Of a stretch of 64,000 bases of DNA, positions 61,801 through 64,000 are shown piece by piece. The notes under the pieces were generated by a model. That model saw only the letters and a list, made by a program, of their open reading frames with translations, was not told the origin of the DNA and made no database searches. The position numbers and the translations under genes were made by a program. Numbering within the stretch: position 1 is the stretch's first letter; the number at the start of each line of letters is the position of its first letter. The DNA lies in assembly GCA_950295325.1 (NCBI GenBank), contig OX485808.1:22218527-22282526 (forward strand), written 5' to 3'. This DNA comes from Polytrichum commune (Eukaryota; Streptophyta; Polytrichopsida; Polytrichales; Polytrichaceae).

Positions 61801-64000
61801 CTCATGGGCACATCACACGTGAAAGGAAAAGACAGGCTATTCATACTGATAGCAAGTTCACAATTGAGACTCCCCTAACCAATAAGAGAAATACAGTGTA
61901 CTCACCAAGCCATGTAATCTGCATTTGCTTCTAAACAACATCTAGTTTGACCACTCCACAAAGAAATATTGAGTTATCCTACAGTTAGCACAGCTTCAGA
62001 GATAATGAATAACTACAGAACAATCCAGAAATGTAGTTTTGGTACCGCAGTAAGCAATACTGAATTCTCAGGTTGACCTGGAGCTGATAAAAAAGCTACA
62101 GCACCAACCACCTCCCCCACGTGCGGAGTAAAGGCAGAAAAAGCACTTGCTTTTTTCTCCCCCCAAATTCGTACCTGTCATAACATACCATAACAAACAG
62201 GCCCCTGTAAGTATCTCCTGACATCCTTGGTTCTAATTGAAAACCCCGCATCAATACAGCTTTATCATAGTACTCACAAAACCTAACCAAAAATTAATTG
62301 GGAAATTTGAAACAGAAGAGTCCCAGAGTCAAGATGCTCAGCTACAAACAAAAGGCCAGATTTGACGTATTTTCTCTCTTTGCCCTGACAATTCAGACTC
62401 ACAAAACACATTCATGTCCATTACTATGCCTTGCTAACAACCTACATCGAATATACTTGCCATGCTTGCCTTCCAAAGAAGTGAATGACATTGCAAGGCA
62501 ACAGAAGGTTGAAAATCACAATCTAGGTCATTATTTTCATTTTTCAAACTTAAAGTGCTCGCTCTGCTCATTATCAGTATGTTGAAAACATACACAGGAT
62601 CAGACAAGCTCCTACTATGGGAGAGACACTGGCTTTAAAGTGTGCCATTTGGAAATAATGAAGAGTAAGGTGATAGAAAGAGAGACCCATCCATCCAGTG
62701 AAGCTGATGCGATATGGCTGGAAATATAGAGGGGCATTGCCAGATCAGTCACGTCTTCATCATGTTCACCAATGAGACAAACGCCTTCAAGTAAGTTATT
62801 CATATGACACATTACTGGCTTCTCTACTATGAAGCCTCCCGGGGGAGCTCCAGCATGCACTTTGTTGACATCAATCAGCAACACATACTTCCCAATAGCC
62901 ACCACCAGAATACCCTACAATAACAAGTAAGTAAATTATAATTAGCACATAATCCTGCAGGACCTTCCATGAACCAACTGTAGCTTGAGGATTGATCGAA
63001 CCACAAGGCCATATTGAAATTGACCGTGCTGGATGCAATAGTAGAATTTCTGCTGAAACCATCGGAAAGAATTGCAAACCCTTCACGTGCTAGCATGTTA
63101 GATCTCACAAAATAACCTCTCACAGGACTAACATGAGATATACTTTGCACTGATACCCCATCCCATGAATATTGTACTCAACCATTTTCAAGAAAAAAGT
63201 CAAATCAAAAAGACCCGAGCACCTGCTTATGCACATGCCAACAAATCCGAAGATGAGTTGTTTCCCAATCATCAACAAATTGGAGTGCCATTACAATGTG
63301 CTCTGTAATGAGGAGCTTGCCATCAGATCCACGAGTCTCCAATATGTCCCTCACAATAACTCGCCCATCCTTGCTTGCACTGCAAACAGAAAGGAATTTG
63401 CTACATCAGTCCAAAGAGAGATCCTCGAGAAGTCCAAACAAACAGAGCTGCTCTTGAAACAGTAGCTACTGTTGTATAGGTTCCACCCCATTCATGTCCT
63501 ATTTATAAAAAAATCACGGTCCGATAATTAAATATAAGAATACCTGTGTAACGGAAGGGAACACAAACAGAGAAAAAAATTAATGGCAACTTAGTGTACA
63601 GAAAATGCACCTGGCAAGCCGATTCACATCGTCAGCAGAGAAGGCCATATCCGTAACTCTCTGCCCCCACATCCAGTATCAGTCAACGAAGCTGTTTAGT
63701 GCGGTATCCTAGGACCACTCACAGATTGCAATGAGAGTGGCCACGAACAGGGCCGACAATATTGATTACCCCATGCTAAATGCTAACAAAATGTCACACT
63801 CATCACAGACCTGAAGAATTTCAATACGCCTAAAAAATTGATGCACATCACTTACAATTGTATGACCTCGAAGCACAGCTCGGCCTGCTGTAAGTAAGTT
63901 GAAAATGCGAATAGTGGCTTGTCGAAGGCCATAGCAGATGTATGTTCTGTTTACTGCAATTTGCTTTCCGAGTACAGGCTCAGGGTCCGATGCATAAACT
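55865..64000 (-). CDS. VCS: VARICOSE / EDC4 mRNA-decapping scaffold, N-terminus outside window
   Basis: A WD40 scaffold that brings DCP1-DCP2 to mRNA in P-bodies and promotes decapping. Thirteen minus-strand exons in transcript order: 64000-63856 (partial), 63660-63611, 63379-63223, 62914-62687, 62174-62046, 61743-59773, 59278-59194, 59059-58785, 58495-58376, 58272-58102, 57561-57421, 57023-56880, 56170-55865. They join in phase to 1,306 residues plus stop. WD40-type strands: GKQIAVNRTYICYGLR, RVTDMAFSADDVNRLAS, KDGRVIVRDI, RICWHVHKQ, DVTDLAMPLY, SASLDGW, VRIWGEKK, NRELKLWAPEEPS. A Ser-rich linker of about 550 residues follows. Then come the helical C-terminal part (MEKVLKAHVDAMWARLAEEN, HSPLASTLQ) and the conserved end IVSWLCDQ, SQGVLLSLVQQL, VIHVVNSMLTACK. 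Similarity to Arabidopsis VCS is strong. All introns are GT-AG. Confidence 0.93.

Noticed and set aside
63723-63780. Possible VARICOSE exon ending VRGHSHCNL with a GTGAGT donor
   Set aside because: The exon at 63,856-64,000 already supplies the RGHTI end and joins in phase to RVTDMAF, so this piece is intronic.

Overview
This is a plant nuclear genome window. It carries three ordinary intron-containing streptophyte genes: alpha-tubulin, the p115/Uso1 golgin GC6 (MAG4), and the decapping scaffold VARICOSE/EDC4. They are separated by long AT-rich stretches full of decayed retrotransposons and short inverted-repeat DNA elements. Introns are short to medium and intergenic space is large. The species cannot be read from the sequence; a land plant outside the well-studied angiosperms would fit, but that is inference.

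Layout. 1-2,500: a foldback repeat, then alpha-tubulin (+). 2,500-5,900: a large inverted-repeat element with a smaller terminal-inverted-repeat (TIR) element nested inside it, then a LINE fragment. 5,900-28,400: a nest of retroelements. A very large LINE runs from about 7.6 to 17.05 kb. It has an intact ORF1, a repeat-rich region coding His-Pro-Lys-like units, a 2A-like motif, an APE-type endonuclease and a reverse transcriptase. It is interrupted by a Ty3/gypsy element (5' LTR, tRNA-Asp-type primer site, gag, protease, RT/RNase H, integrase cut short) at about 17.1-25.39 kb. LINE sequence resumes at 25.39-28.07 kb with a PCIF1-like methyltransferase domain, an RNase H, a zinc-finger remnant, a candidate PD-(D/E)xK nuclease and a hairpin plus TTA-type 3' tail. 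30,338-38,248: GC6 (+), 18 exons that join cleanly into 947 codons. 38,250-55,860: a gene-poor region with many MITE-like elements, minisatellites and dispersed repeats, and one weak candidate first exon. 55,865-64,000: VARICOSE (-), 13 exons, with its N-terminus beyond the window.

The host genes are housekeeping genes with no evident functional link: microtubules, ER-Golgi tethering and mRNA decapping. The most unusual content is the LINE. Read as one element split by the gypsy insertion, it combines a 2A-like peptide, an APE endonuclease, RT, an m6A-methyltransferase-like fold, RNase H and a second, restriction-like nuclease candidate. The dual-endonuclease part recalls the Dualen/RandI LINEs of green algae. 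The copy is broken by stops and frameshifts, so it is a fossil of such an element. All splice sites were placed by eye from GT/AG, reading frame and remembered family similarity; none is backed by a transcript.
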